A stretch of DNA of 64,000 nt from Coffea arabica (Eukaryota; Streptophyta; Magnoliopsida; Gentianales; Rubiaceae): positions 21,346,001 to 21,410,000 of the forward strand of contig NC_092312.1 in the NCBI RefSeq assembly GCF_036785885.1, given 5' to 3'. Positions 26,301 through 36,827 of this stretch are shown here, piece after piece. Made by a program: the position numbers and the translations under genes. How positions within the stretch are numbered: the first letter of the stretch is position 1; each line of letters opens with the position of its first letter. The notes beneath the pieces are model-generated. The model saw nothing but the letters and a program-made list of their open reading frames with translations, did no database searches and had not been told where the DNA came from.

Positions 26301-28830
26301 AAGTTTAGATGATGACAGTACCTTCCCTACATCCTCAGCTAATACCAGAGGTCTCGCAGAATCATGGATGCAAACAAGTTCTGTGCTTGAATCAACTGCC
26401 TAAGCAAAAATAGCCATGTATGAATAAGATAGATAACCATTGCTGTGAATTTCATAGGAGCATGAAGAATTGCAGATGAAGTGCCACATTTGGAATCAGC
26501 AAGCATTGCATCGGGTAATCATGAATTTTGGGGTTAAGAACTAAAAGTCAACTTGTCTTCTATTCAATTGCATAAGCTCAATACCAAAGGATGCTTGACT
26601 AGAGACAAGTACCCACACATCTACTGGAAAGTTGATGATCATAGTTTCAATATTAGCATGCAGATGAATCGCATAGGAGAACTTCCATCACGTTCCTAAG
26701 GACAAGTACTATATGGAGAATAAGACTGATATAAATATCTTCTAGGACCCAAAGAGACTCTGACAAGGAACTCAGATAGTATTTACACTGTAATATATAA
26801 ATATCAGTATATTTTCTGTTGTGTAAAAGCAGATGTGTGCTGTAACTTCAAAGTGAAAAAGATGGAATAAGTGAAATCGAAATGAGCAAGTTTTCATGTG
26901 TCTTCAATATGTAGAATTCTTTTGTACTAAGAAGCAAAACCATCAATGGGAACATTGAGTTGAGATGAAACTTTCTTACATCGACCCTAGGAAAAAGGTA
27001 TAAGCAACCCAAAGTTAAAAGATCACGAAGAACATCAACCACTTTTAATCACAATCAATCATTGTAACGAGTTTTGCACAAAAACCTTCGAAACGTGATA
27101 CAGCATATATAGTTCATTTGAATGCCCTTTGACAACATATTCTATTAGACCAAGATAACATATCTGTACCTGTAGGCCACTATACACAGAGTCTTGTCTC
27201 TCCTTTCCAGGCAATGCAAACTTCATATCCACGTGGATCTTCTCTTTTGCATCTGAGGTAAGGAATTTAGACTAATTAACTGTTATATCAGTAAGAGAGA
27301 ATAACTAAACAGACGAAGGTCTACATACCTTCAAAGATATCTTGATAAGAAGGATCGCATACCACAACAATTTCCCTTACTTCAGGCAGAGCGCAGAAGG
27401 TAAAGAAACTAAAATGCAAGTCATCCAATAAACAACTCAGAGAGTGAAGGTTAGCCAAGAACAGCAAACAACCATGGGAAACATTTACTCTGACTCTGAG
27501 ATGAAGTTCTTTCTTTTTCTTAATGAATGTGAACCCAACCACAACAGGTTTCATCTAGAAGATAATTCCACTAAGAGTTGAGTACACTGATGTTTAGACT
27601 CTAAATGATCAGATACTAGTAAGAATATATGCAAGTGAAATCTTGCTTTAACATTGGCATGGTTGCAGATTGGAATTAGATCAGATCTCCCTGTTATGGA
27701 CAGAAACTTGAAAGTGGGATGGACTTAAACTACTCATAAAAATGGAGAGGATAAACAAGGATATTTTCTCCGAAATTCTTAACGGGCCCAGAAATATAGC
27801 TCTGTCAACCTTGCAAATAAAACAAATAATGTAGGGCTCAGAAATTCCAATAAACTCATATAGTTTATTTTAATGACTTCAATTTTGTAAATTTTCAAAG
27901 AGGAATTTTGGTTCCTTTTATCAGAAGATCTCAACAGACCTCATTCTGACTCATTGGCTTTCATAGCTATCAGGCTTGAGTTGGAGCGGTAGCTGTTTAC
28001 CTGTACAATGCGATAGGTTGGCCTAGAAGTGGAAGATACTGCTTTGGCATGCTAGCCTATTCACACAAAAGAGATTAAATCCATCATCTGACAGTGAAAA
28101 TCATTAATGCAAAGCGCTGAAAATCCATCACGAGCCAATAATGCAAAGCGCTAAAAATCATTATAGAGTAAACATCCCTTATCCTGGATTTCCAATGGAC
28201 AGATGTCAAAACTAAGATTTTGTGAGGGTGTCAATGAAGGAAATTGCTAGACGACACTAACCTAATAACTTTCACAAAATCCAGTAATTCCCCAATTCCA
28301 ACTAAACCAAAAGCTCAAGAAAGTATCAGTGCAAATGGTTGGCCTAGGATTTAAGTGTATATTCTGTAACTGACATTAATCTACTAGCAAATTGCAAGAC
28401 AGATAATTATAAGGAAGACTTACACCCATTCTTTTCCCCGTTCCTCCAGCAAGCAGAATCACAGAGACACATTTCTCTTTAACTACTATATCAGGGCTCT
28501 GAAATTACAAGATTGATCACTTTTATTTTCCACAATAAAAAGAAATCATAGAAATGAGCAAATACCAACAAAAATTGCACTTTTCACCTTGTCAAACTCT
28601 CCTGATATTGCAGCGCAAGTAATTCTCAAATGGGCCAACCTTGAATTTTGCAACGAATTGAAATTCTTGAGGAGAAATGAATGTTTCCCGAATTGGTCGG
28701 GAGTTGAAGTAGCTGAAAACAAGCGAACTGATCTCTTGAAAATGAGGTTAGCACTTCCCAAGAATACTGGGGAAGATGAAGAAAAGGAAGCAAAGCAAGA
28801 GAGTGGCAGTCTGGATTGGATAGTTGACAT
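23340..28830 (-). CDS. ISPD: 2-C-methyl-D-erythritol 4-phosphate cytidylyltransferase, plastid precursor
   Basis: Third enzyme of the plastid MEP isoprenoid pathway: CTP plus MEP gives CDP-ME plus pyrophosphate. Exon 1 (28830-28588) encodes a Ser/Arg-rich N-terminus typical of a chloroplast transit peptide. Exon 2 (28498-28424) and exon 3 (about 28056-27999) join as [19 protein letters not shown], the nucleotide-binding signature. Later exons give the [12 protein letters not shown] block (about 27400-27325), [12 protein letters not shown] (about 26400-26320), [10 protein letters not shown] (about 25795-25730), [19 protein letters not shown] (about 24085-23865), [17 protein letters not shown] (about 23715-23640) and [14 protein letters not shown] to the TAG at 23340. 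All signature blocks are intact, giving about 310 residues. The start is the only ATG preceding a transit-like sequence in frame. Confidence 0.96.
24888..25255. mobile_element. possible degenerate fold-back element in an ISPD intron
   Basis: Inside a roughly 1.6 kb ISPD intron, the left part (CAATCTGGTCCTCCAAATTG, then AGTCCTTCTAATGTT) resembles the inverse complement of the right part (CAATCAAGCCCTCCAAAACA, then TTGAGTCCTTTCACAAG). The match is patchy and I found no clear target duplication. Confidence 0.35.
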
Positions 28831-28990
28831 TTTTTCTCTCCTTCAAAGATTGGTGAAGCTTTCTTTCAGCTGCCTCTCCCCTCAGCCGCCAAGAGACAGA
28901 GAAAGAGAGAGACAAAAAGAAAGAAATGTTGAAATTAAAATGGCTTACCAGAGGTACACAGCTCTGATGCAGCAGTTGCTCCCTTTGTAC

Positions 28991-29817
28991 CATAGTTATT
29001 AAACCCGGCCAGGCCCGGCGGTTCGACCGGTCAACCCGGCCCGACGGTTCGACCGATCAACCCGGCGAACTGGCCACTAAACCGAGCCGGTTCTTCAATT
29101 GGATCGTTTCTGCATATGAACCGTTGACTTTTCAACGGATCGGCGGTTCAACCGGATTAAACCGGAACCCGGCCGGTTTTGTGGGCAGACCGAGTTTGAG
29201 GAAAAAATGTTTGTCCAAACCTTTGCTTAGTTTTGAACTTCCGACCTTCAACTTTGTTTGTGCGTAGCTCACCACCAGACCACTTTGTCATTTGTTCATT
29301 AATGGCCATTCTTATGCTATATGAATGTTTTGTTAATTTCATCTTTATTTTTTTTTAAACTCTCTCCAAAACAAATGTATTTGGAATCTTTTAATAAAAC
29401 TTATGACCCTTATATTCTATAAATTATAAAATAGATTTCAAAAATAACATATTACATAATTTATTTTAAAGACAAATATTATTTTTTAAATATTTTTTTG
29501 CATTTAAAATTTGTAAATAATCTAGATAATTACAGTAAACATCTACACTTGAAGTTTGGTGGATTACTAATTAAATTTATGTTTTGCTGATTCTTATATG
29601 AATTAAATATTCTATAGCAAATTAAATTACATGAATATTTGTTATGACATTATTTATTACAATTTATCTCATATATCCTATATCAAATTTATAAAATATA
29701 ATATTTAAATATATGTAGTGACCCACTGGTTCAACCACTCACCCACCGGTTGAACCAGTGACCCGTTGACCCACCTTCTTCGCCGGTCTCCTCTCCGGGC
29801 CGAGTTTAATAACTATG
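28991..29817. mobile_element. hAT-like MITE upstream of ISPD (827 bp)
   Basis: Ends are CATAGTTATTAAACCCGGCC and inverted CATAGTTATTAAACTCGGCC. The flanks are a perfect 8-bp duplication CTTTGTAC (28983-28990 and 29818-29825), the hAT signature. GC-rich subterminal CGGTTCGACCGG-type repeats flank an AT-rich centre without coding potential. It sits 160 bp upstream of the ISPD ATG, in the leader or core promoter. Confidence 0.88.
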
Positions 29818-29825
29818 CTTTGTAC

Positions 29826-30144
29826 ACAAGTGTAAATGTAACCACTCAGCTAATTATCTAATGAAAGTGACATTTTGACCCAATAAAAAAAAAAAGACAG
29901 AAGGTAAGAGAGTGTAGGATTATTTTAGGCAGGCATATGCTCCTCGAGGACCCCTTTCACAGTTAAAATTACCGTCTTACGGTTTTACAGGTCGGGGTTG
30001 GTACAGGAGAATCAGAACTTTTGGACAAGGAGAGCTCGTGAGCGAACCAAGCTACAAAGATGCGGGAATCTCCTGCTCTTTCTGGCTTGCATGTCTGCAT
30101 TAAGGTTTTGTTTGGATTGTGACTTTTTGAAGGCTTTTTTTTTA
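29826..30144. other. intergenic, nothing recognised
   Basis: A short unique stretch between two DNA elements. I see no gene, although upstream regulatory sequence of ISPD displaced by the MITE may lie here. Confidence 0.4.
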
Positions 30145-31036
30145 AGCAAAATATCAATTTAGTCCCTAAACTATTGTATTAAAGTCAAAATAGTCCCTAA
30201 ACTTCTTTTGAATCAATTTAGCCGCTCAACTATTTTTAAAAAGTTGAAATATCCTTGAACTTTATTATGAGTCAATTTAACAGCTTAACTATTTTCCTAA
30301 GGCGAAATAGTCCCTCACCTATGTTTACGTGGCTAATTTGGTCGTGATTTGGCTAATCTGTCCAATTCATCAACTTTTGGCACCGACAACCAATGACATA
30401 ATAAGAAACCCAACCATAGCCCTTATTAGAACAATAAAAAAATTGATATTTGCTGAAAAATCGACAACATAATTGAATCATATCGAAATAAAAAAAAAGT
30501 TGAGCTTCCTTTCAACTTTGTTTTTTAAAAAGTAATCATAATAATAGCACATTTTTTCCAACTTTTTACATACTGTTGTTGTGTTATTTTCTCTTTTATC
30601 CATTTAATGGAATATGTTGGATCATGAAATTTTTTGCATCAACTCCTTTTTTTATCCATAAGAAGCTCTATAATTTTATTTGTTCTCTATATGATTCAAT
30701 TTTGTTTTTAATTTTTTTTTTTACAAATATCTATTTTTCTATTATTTTAATAAGGGTAATAACTGAATTTCTTATTTTGCCCCCGGTTGTTAGTGCAGAA
30801 GATTGATAAATTGGATGAATAAGCCAAATAAAGACCAAATTAGCCACGTAAATAAAGGTGAGGGACTATTTCAGCTTAAGTAAAATAGCTAAGGGACTAA
30901 ATTGGCTCATAATAAAGTTTGAGGACTATAGCTTCATAAAAATAATTGAGGAACTAAACTAACTCACAATAAGGTTTAAGGACTATTTTGGCTTTAGAAA
31001 AATAATTTAAGGACTAACTTACAATTTCATTCTTGC
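30145..31036. mobile_element. long-inverted-repeat (fold-back) element, about 890 bp
   Basis: The left arm carries repeated AGTCCCTAAACT, TCAATTTAG and TGTTTACGTGGCTAATTTGG. The right arm carries their inverse complements (CCAAATTAGCCACGTAAATA, AGGGACTATTTC, AATTGAGGAAC). The arms span about 220-260 bp each around an AT-rich centre. A target duplication is not clear (TTTTTTTAA left, TTTTTCCAT right), so the outer limits are uncertain by about 10 bp. No transposase gene. Confidence 0.72.
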
Positions 31037-32077
31037 TTTTTCCATTTATACTATTAGAAAATTCAAGACAAACTATGTAGCGTAAAAAACTCGTATATAT
31101 CTGTCATAATAAAAAAATGTATATTTCTAGCAATTCGACTATTTAAAAAGATATTAGTAAACTAAAATTTTAAATTACTTAATATATAAAGGTATCTCTC
31201 AAAAAAATAAAATAACTGATATTTTTAGTTTCTTTTTTTATATAGTTTATTAACTGTTATGTTATTATGATTTGAATTTTTTTACTATTGTTATTAAAAA
31301 TTATTGTATTCTAAACTCTAGATGTGTTGATTTAAATAATATTTGAAATAGTTTATGTGCATAGATAACATACTTTGTCATAGCACAGACCCTATGATAA
31401 TTATTATTTTCAATATATAAAAGCAAGAAAGATAGAAATAAATAAAGAATAAGTTTAAAAAGATTAAAATTAACGTATGGATAATATTTGCAAAGAACAG
31501 AAATTATTGGATCACATGAGAGATGGGAAGAAAGACAAGTAGAAAAGGACAAAAAAAGGAGAAAAAATGAAATAAAGTAACAATTCTTATGGAATGGATA
31601 CTTTTGTCCTAAAACGTAAAATAGGGGACCAAGTGCCTATTTACTGAGTTGAGGGGAGCAAACTGCAAGTAAGGGTGGATAAAATTTAAGGGGTTTAATG
31701 CTTCTAACCCTAATTTGAAATTGAAAGGCGACGACGGAAGTAGACTTTTTCCACTTCTTTCTTGCGTTGCAAACAATGCTGCATGGTTAGATACCAGGTT
31801 TGCCAAAATCACCTAAAATGATAATCAAACAGAGGAAATAATAATCAACTGAAAATTTGATCTCGAATACCAGATTGCACAATGTATCTAGCATTTTTTG
31901 TGAATCGTAAGGTTTTTTTTTTTCCCTTAGTTTGCCAAACAAAGTCAGAAAACTCCGACTCCTAAGTGAATAATGGAAACAAAACCTCCCAACTTTCGGA
32001 TTCCTCCCTGCTAAAGATTAAAAAGTCTTTATATTTACTTGATTAACTCTGTAGATTTATTTTGTATTTTGCTGATC
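31037..32077. other. intergenic, AT-rich
   Basis: No supported gene or complete element. Frames are short and of random character. Confidence 0.4.
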
Positions 32078-32611
32078 ATAATTAGTTCATTGGCGGGACT
32101 GCAACTTCTGACAATTGTGGTGCCAGCAGCTTTACAGTTGAATTTTGGAGGAAGAAGTTCTGATAATGGAGACAATCTTGGTGGTTTTGGTGGCATTTGT
32201 CACAATGACTCTAAGGAACCTATACTGATATATAGAGGTGCTCTTGGCAAAGTGGATCAAACTGCTGCCTGTGTTGAGGCATTGATGTTTGGCCTGACAG
32301 AGCTGTTAAAGATCCCTAAGGTTACATGAAATTTGATCGTGGAGGGAGATGATAATTGGGTCATTCAATGGGCTAACAAACTCCAACACGAAATTCCAGA
32401 AGAAGTTCATGAATCTCTGAGCAGAGCACTTGACGTGCTCAGGGAGTTCCACGCAGTCATTTATCATATTTATGAAGAAGCTAACTTGGTTGCTAATAAC
32501 TTGGCAAAGAAAGGCGCTTTGTCAGGCAACCATGTTTATCTGGCAGGCCAAAATGCTCAAGATTTAGAGGATGTTGATAACCTTGTTAAGAGCTTACAAT
32601 TAGTGGATTAA
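32078..32611 (+). pseudogene. RNase H-like (RVT_3 type) domain remnant with one in-frame stop
   Basis: One frame reads LNFGGRSSDNGDNLGGFGG then ICHNDSKEP, a typical start of the plant RNase H-like fold (usually LNxDGSxxxNxGxAGxGG). ACVEALMFGLTELLKIP and LIVEGDDNWVIQWAN then YEEANLVANNLAKKG follow. A TGA at 32327-32329 splits it, and the same frame continues open to 32611. The first catalytic Asp (NxDG) is replaced (NFGG) and the final Asp of the AD motif is Asn, so the active site looks lost. It could derive from a retroelement RNase H or a stand-alone RVT_3 gene. The true start is unclear. Confidence 0.6.
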
Positions 32612-33237
32612 TCTTTGGGCATTTTTTTTTTTTTTTGTTTGACTCTTTTTTGTATATTCTTGAACTCGGAATATATAGTTGGAAACTGGGAACAAAATTT
32701 TTACTCCGTGAGTACCTATGGCTATGGTACTTCTTCTGTGGTATCCAAAGGGTATCATATATAATAAAAATGTTAAAAGGGTATTATCAGTTGTTTCCTC
32801 CTCAATTAAGTTGTGACAATCAAATAATGAGTTGTGGATGAATCTGGCTTGTCAGTCTCATGGTTATGCGACAGAGAACCCCTTCATTTACCTTTAAATA
32901 AAGCTGTTTGCTGATCACTTCAACACCAATGAGAAATGTGAAATAATAGACAGTAGGGCAGGTTGATTAAAGAATGCGCTGGAATTTTCCCCAGAAAAGA
33001 AAGATTACCTCTGCTGTTGTACTGACTACAAAAAGTTTCAACAACCAATGCCAAGGACATGATCAACAACCAGCAACCTATCCCTAAACCGATATGCTTT
33101 CACAGATAAAGCATGCATTCATAGGAAAATTGAATATCATCGTCATTCATGATTTAACCCTCATTACCCTTCTTCCTCCTCTCCTGCAGACAAAACACAC
33201 ATACACACATAGTCAAATTTATCCATCCTGTTTCAAC
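32612..33237. other. upstream region of the strictosidine synthase-like gene
   Basis: No gene. The last 60 bp (CAAAACACACATACACACAT) look like a short 5' leader before the ATG at 33238. No confident promoter element was recognised. Confidence 0.4.
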
Positions 33238-34985
33238 ATGGAGAAGCGAATCCAACTCAGAGATGAGCTGCTTTTGCAGCATCCTTATCTGCTGTTCCTT
33301 GTTCTGGCTGTAGGGTTCCTAGTGATGGACCCTTTTGATTTAAGTCCTGTAGGAGGGATTGATTTTAGGCCTGTGAAAAATGATGTTGCACCATACAAGC
33401 AAGTCATGGAGAGTTGGCCTAGAGACAACAGGAGCCGCCTAGGAGAGGGGAATCTGGAATTTGTAGATGAAATTTTTGGACCCGAGTCTTTGGAGTTCGA
33501 TATCCAGGGTCGTGGCCCTTACACTGGTCTGGCTGATGGACGCATTGTAAGGTGGATGGGGAAAGATGCAGGATGGGAAACATTTGCATTAGTAACTCGT
33601 AACTGGTGAGCTTTATGGTAACATCTGCAGCATTGACTAAGTCACACTAGATAATAATACTGTAGCAAAACAACCTAGGAAACATGTTTCTTTCTTCAAG
33701 CTTGACCACCACTTCTCTATACATTTAGTTTAATGCTTAACAGTGCAAATATGAACTGCTGGTTCATGTCAAGATTATCATCTGAGCAGGAGTAATGTGA
33801 TCAAGGATTGACCTCTGCAAATAACATACCTGATTATGCTAATTAGCTTTAACTAATTAATTTAGGAATTGTCCCAGCTAAGTGCTAATTTTTGACCTTC
33901 ACTTGAAAGGACTGAGAAACTCTGTGCCAAAGGGAAAGATTCAACAAGCAGCAAGCACTGGAAGGATGAGCCAAAATGTGGCCGACCCCTTGGCTTAAGG
34001 TTTGATAAACAAACTGGGAAGCTATACATTGCAGATGCTTACTATGGTCTCCTGGTAGTGGGGCCTGAAGGAGGAATTGCCACTCCTTTGTCAACTCAGG
34101 TGGGAGGCAAGCCCATTCTATTTGCCAACGATCTCGACATCCATAAAAATGGATCCATTTTCTTCACAGACACCAGTACAAGATACAATAGAGTGTAAGT
34201 TCAGCAGATCTGGCAATTAATTTTTTTTTGTTTTAACTAAATAAAAGATGACTATAATTTGTATGTGCACTAAATCAACTTTTTGTTGTTTGAATGTGAT
34301 TGAACACTAAACACCCTGCTGAATGCAGAAAGCATTTCTTCATACTACTGGAAGGAGAATCTACCGGTCGACTCCTAAGATATGATCCTCCAACTGGAAC
34401 AACTCATGTGGTCTTGGACGGCCTGGCATTCGCTAACGGAGTCCAATTATCTAAAGACCATACCTTTCTCCTCTACACTGAAACAACCAATTCCAGGTTA
34501 GTGAGGCCACTAAAATTCTTGTATGTAAAATTTCCCTTCCTGTAACTGAAACCCTACAAACTCATTAACACTTCGTGCATGACAGGCTAATGAAACTGTG
34601 GCTGGAGGGTCCAAAATCAGGCAGCAGGGAGCTTGTTGCAGACCTTCCCGGATTCCCAGACAACGTGAGGATAAATGAGAAAGGGGAATTCTGGGTGGCA
34701 ATAGATTGTTGTCGAACGAAGGTACAGGAGACTCTGATTCGAAATCCCTGGATGAGGAACGTATATTTCAGGTTACCGATTCCAATGCGGTACTTGGCTA
34801 GGATGGTTGGGATGAAGATGTACACCGTGATCTCACTCTTCAATGAGAAAGGAGAGATTGTGGATGTTCTTGAAGACAGAAAAGGCAAAGCGATGAAGCT
34901 AGTCAGTGAAGTGAGAGAGTTGAAGGGAAAATTGTGGATTGGAACTGTGGCTCATAATCACATTGCCACCATCCCTTACCCCTGA
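33238..34985 (+). CDS. strictosidine synthase-like (adipocyte plasma membrane-associated protein-like) protein
   Basis: Four exons with clean GT-AG junctions: 33238-33605, 33910-34194, 34329-34496, 34586-34985, giving 406 residues. The N-terminus has a hydrophobic segment (about residues 15-32, HPYLLFLVLAVGFLVM), a probable membrane anchor or signal. Family blocks follow: GPESLEFDIQGRGPYTGLADGRI, CGRPLGLRFDKQTGKLYIAD, ANDLDIHKNGSIFFTDTS, GLAFANGVQLSKDHTFLLYTET, and PGFPDNVRINEKGEFWVAI. The fold is a six-bladed beta-propeller. Plant members without the strictosidine synthase active-site context are mostly of unproven function, so alkaloid synthesis should not be assumed. The frame is intact and ends ATIPYP-stop. 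Confidence 0.93.
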
Positions 34986-35456
34986 ACTCAAAACTTCAGA
35001 AAACTTTCCGCCTCTTGGTCCAGGCGCATTTGTGTTTAGCTCTTGATAATGTGAGAACTTTCAACACCAAAAAAAAAAAAAAAGACTTTTATCCTTGGAT
35101 AAATGGACACTTCTAGTTCCAACCAATTTCTTTAGCTTTAAAGTCACAAAACCAAGATAAATTACTTAAGATCTCATCATCGCTGTCATAAAATAAAATT
35201 TCTCAATAATTAATTATCAAATCAAATCTAATCTAATCTAATCTATAAAGAACTCCAAATTCACCACCCTCTTCTATTGGCTATATTACATACATTTTGC
35301 CAAGATGCCAATCTACCTTTGATGACCCGTTGATCGATCCTAATAAGAAACGGTAGCAAGCATTAGACCACTGATAGTGACGACTTTGAGCATATTGTCA
35401 TGGAGATATTCTGAGTATTGATTTAATTCTTCAACCGAACCGGGGGATGAAGGACA
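34986..35456. other. intergenic between two convergent genes
   Basis: The 3' ends of the plus-strand strictosidine synthase-like gene and the minus-strand F-box gene face each other here, 471 bp apart. It contains an A run at about 35070-35084 and a short (AATCT)n run near 35225. No gene. Confidence 0.6.
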
Positions 35457-36827
35457 TCACATCACTGATATCTTTGCCGGCCTCGCCCTTCCCAGATATT
35501 TCACCTCCAAATTGTTGCCCTGTAATGCATGCTTGAGGGATATGAAACTCGGAGTGTGGACAACAACTTCGGTGACCCAGGGCTCCAGAACCTTAAAATC
35601 TTTGAAAGTTCCTGCTCGAGGACTGAATGAAACTACAGAATTGTCGGAGACGAGCCACAGATCCCCGTTGTTCAGGAATTTGATGGGGCGGTTCAAATGT
35701 TCCAAGCGCAAGCCAGAATAGAAATTTATGGTAATGCTGAAATCTTTCGTCCATGATTCCTTCACACCATAATCTTTCATTACCCAAGCCTCGAAAAGAT
35801 TATCCTCGTAAACATAGCAAAGACAGAGACATCCTCCTAGTATGCCTACCGTAATCCAGGAGATTTTGTTGACATACGATTGACTAAAGTGACGCGGTGT
35901 TGGAAGATGCTTGAGGCATTCTTTCTCCAAATCCAGTGAACAGATTAAGTCAGAAGGTTTGCAACTAGTAGTAATCCAATGAAAACAGCCATTTAGAAGA
36001 GGATCAAATGATCCCTGAATCTTGGGACAAGGAACATTGTATATCTTTCTCCAGGACGTCGAGCCCAGTGTGTGTATCTCTACCATTACTTCGGTTTCAG
36101 GTGTGAATACTAAGGAACCAACAACATATGTTACACACATGAATCGAACAATCTTATACTGCCTAGTGCCTGGACAGAAGCCAAATCCGGAATGGTTCAT
36201 GTATGTATAAGCCGGTGTTGATGAAGGCAGACAACCGGAAACCACATATTCGCCCAGAATAGGATTTAAAATGACATAAGCGTTTTGCAACGCATAATAT
36301 AGACAAAGCAGCCCATTACACGATCCAACTATAACAGCTTCCCTTGCAGAAAAGTAGAAATCAGCATTCTGCGTAGTTAACGAACGACAGGGATGGGATG
36401 GACTGCCAGCACGACAAATGTCATGATGACAGGCCGTGCTACAAGGGGCACCTTTGGAGACCTCATCAATGTCGAGCAAATGGAAGCAAAGAAGCCCCTG
36501 CTGGAATATATTCTTCTGAAGAGCCAAGCTAACTGTGGTGAGAGAAGTCTTTGCTAGGTGCAGTTGGGCAAAATAAGGTTGTGCGAGGAGTTCAAGGAAT
36601 GTTTTGCACACTAGTCTACAACAGCATATGCTCCTCAATGGAAGTCTGGAAAGTATATCATAAATTAGGTTGACAGGGAGTTCAAGTATAGGAAAATTTA
36701 CAACGATGGTCACCGCTGCTGTTTCAAATTCCGACTGCTGTCCGTCAATCCAGTTCCAGCCACTCTTTTTTCCAGTACCAGGGAGCTGCTCGAGTCGCCT
36801 TTTCCTTTTCTTTCCAGTCAGGGCCAT
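35457..36827 (-). CDS. F-box protein with F-box-associated (FBA type 1-like) domain
   Basis: Single-exon 456-residue frame. After a basic N-terminus (GKKRKRRLEQLPGTGKK), the F-box lies at about residues 48-95: ILELPVNLIYDILSRLPLRS then CCCRLVCKTFLELLAQPYF. It would bind SKP1/ASK in an SCF ubiquitin ligase. The downstream part (SCNGLLCLYY, VILNPILGEYV, ALVFTPETEVMVEIHTLGSTSWR-like block, CFHWIT, then WVMKDYGVKESWTKDFSI) is the usual F-box-associated beta-propeller-type substrate region. The substrate is unknown. No stop or frameshift. CAND1, at the start of this window, acts on the same class of ligase, but the linkage is probably chance. Confidence 0.9.
   Translation of the reverse strand: MALTGKKRKRRLEQLPGTGKKSGWNWIDGQQSEFETAAVTIVVNFPILELPVNLIYDILSRLPLRSICCCRLVCKTFLELLAQPYFAQLHLAKTSLTTVSLALQKNIFQQGLLCFHLLDIDEVSKGAPCSTACHHDICRAGSPSHPCRSLTTQNADFYFSAREAVIVGSCNGLLCLYYALQNAYVILNPILGEYVVSGCLPSSTPAYTYMNHSGFGFCPGTRQYKIVRFMCVTYVVGSLVFTPETEVMVEIHTLGSTSWRKIYNVPCPKIQGSFDPLLNGCFHWITTSCKPSDLICSLDLEKECLKHLPTPRHFSQSYVNKISWITVGILGGCLCLCYVYEDNLFEAWVMKDYGVKESWTKDFSITINFYSGLRLEHLNRPIKFLNNGDLWLVSDNSVVSFSPRAGTFKDFKVLEPWVTEVVVHTPSFISLKHALQGNNLEVKYLGRARPAKISVM

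Noticed and set aside
28589-29002. 137-codon plus-strand frame
   Set aside because: It is antisense to ISPD exon 1 and its leader. The minus strand has the transit peptide and the conserved continuation.
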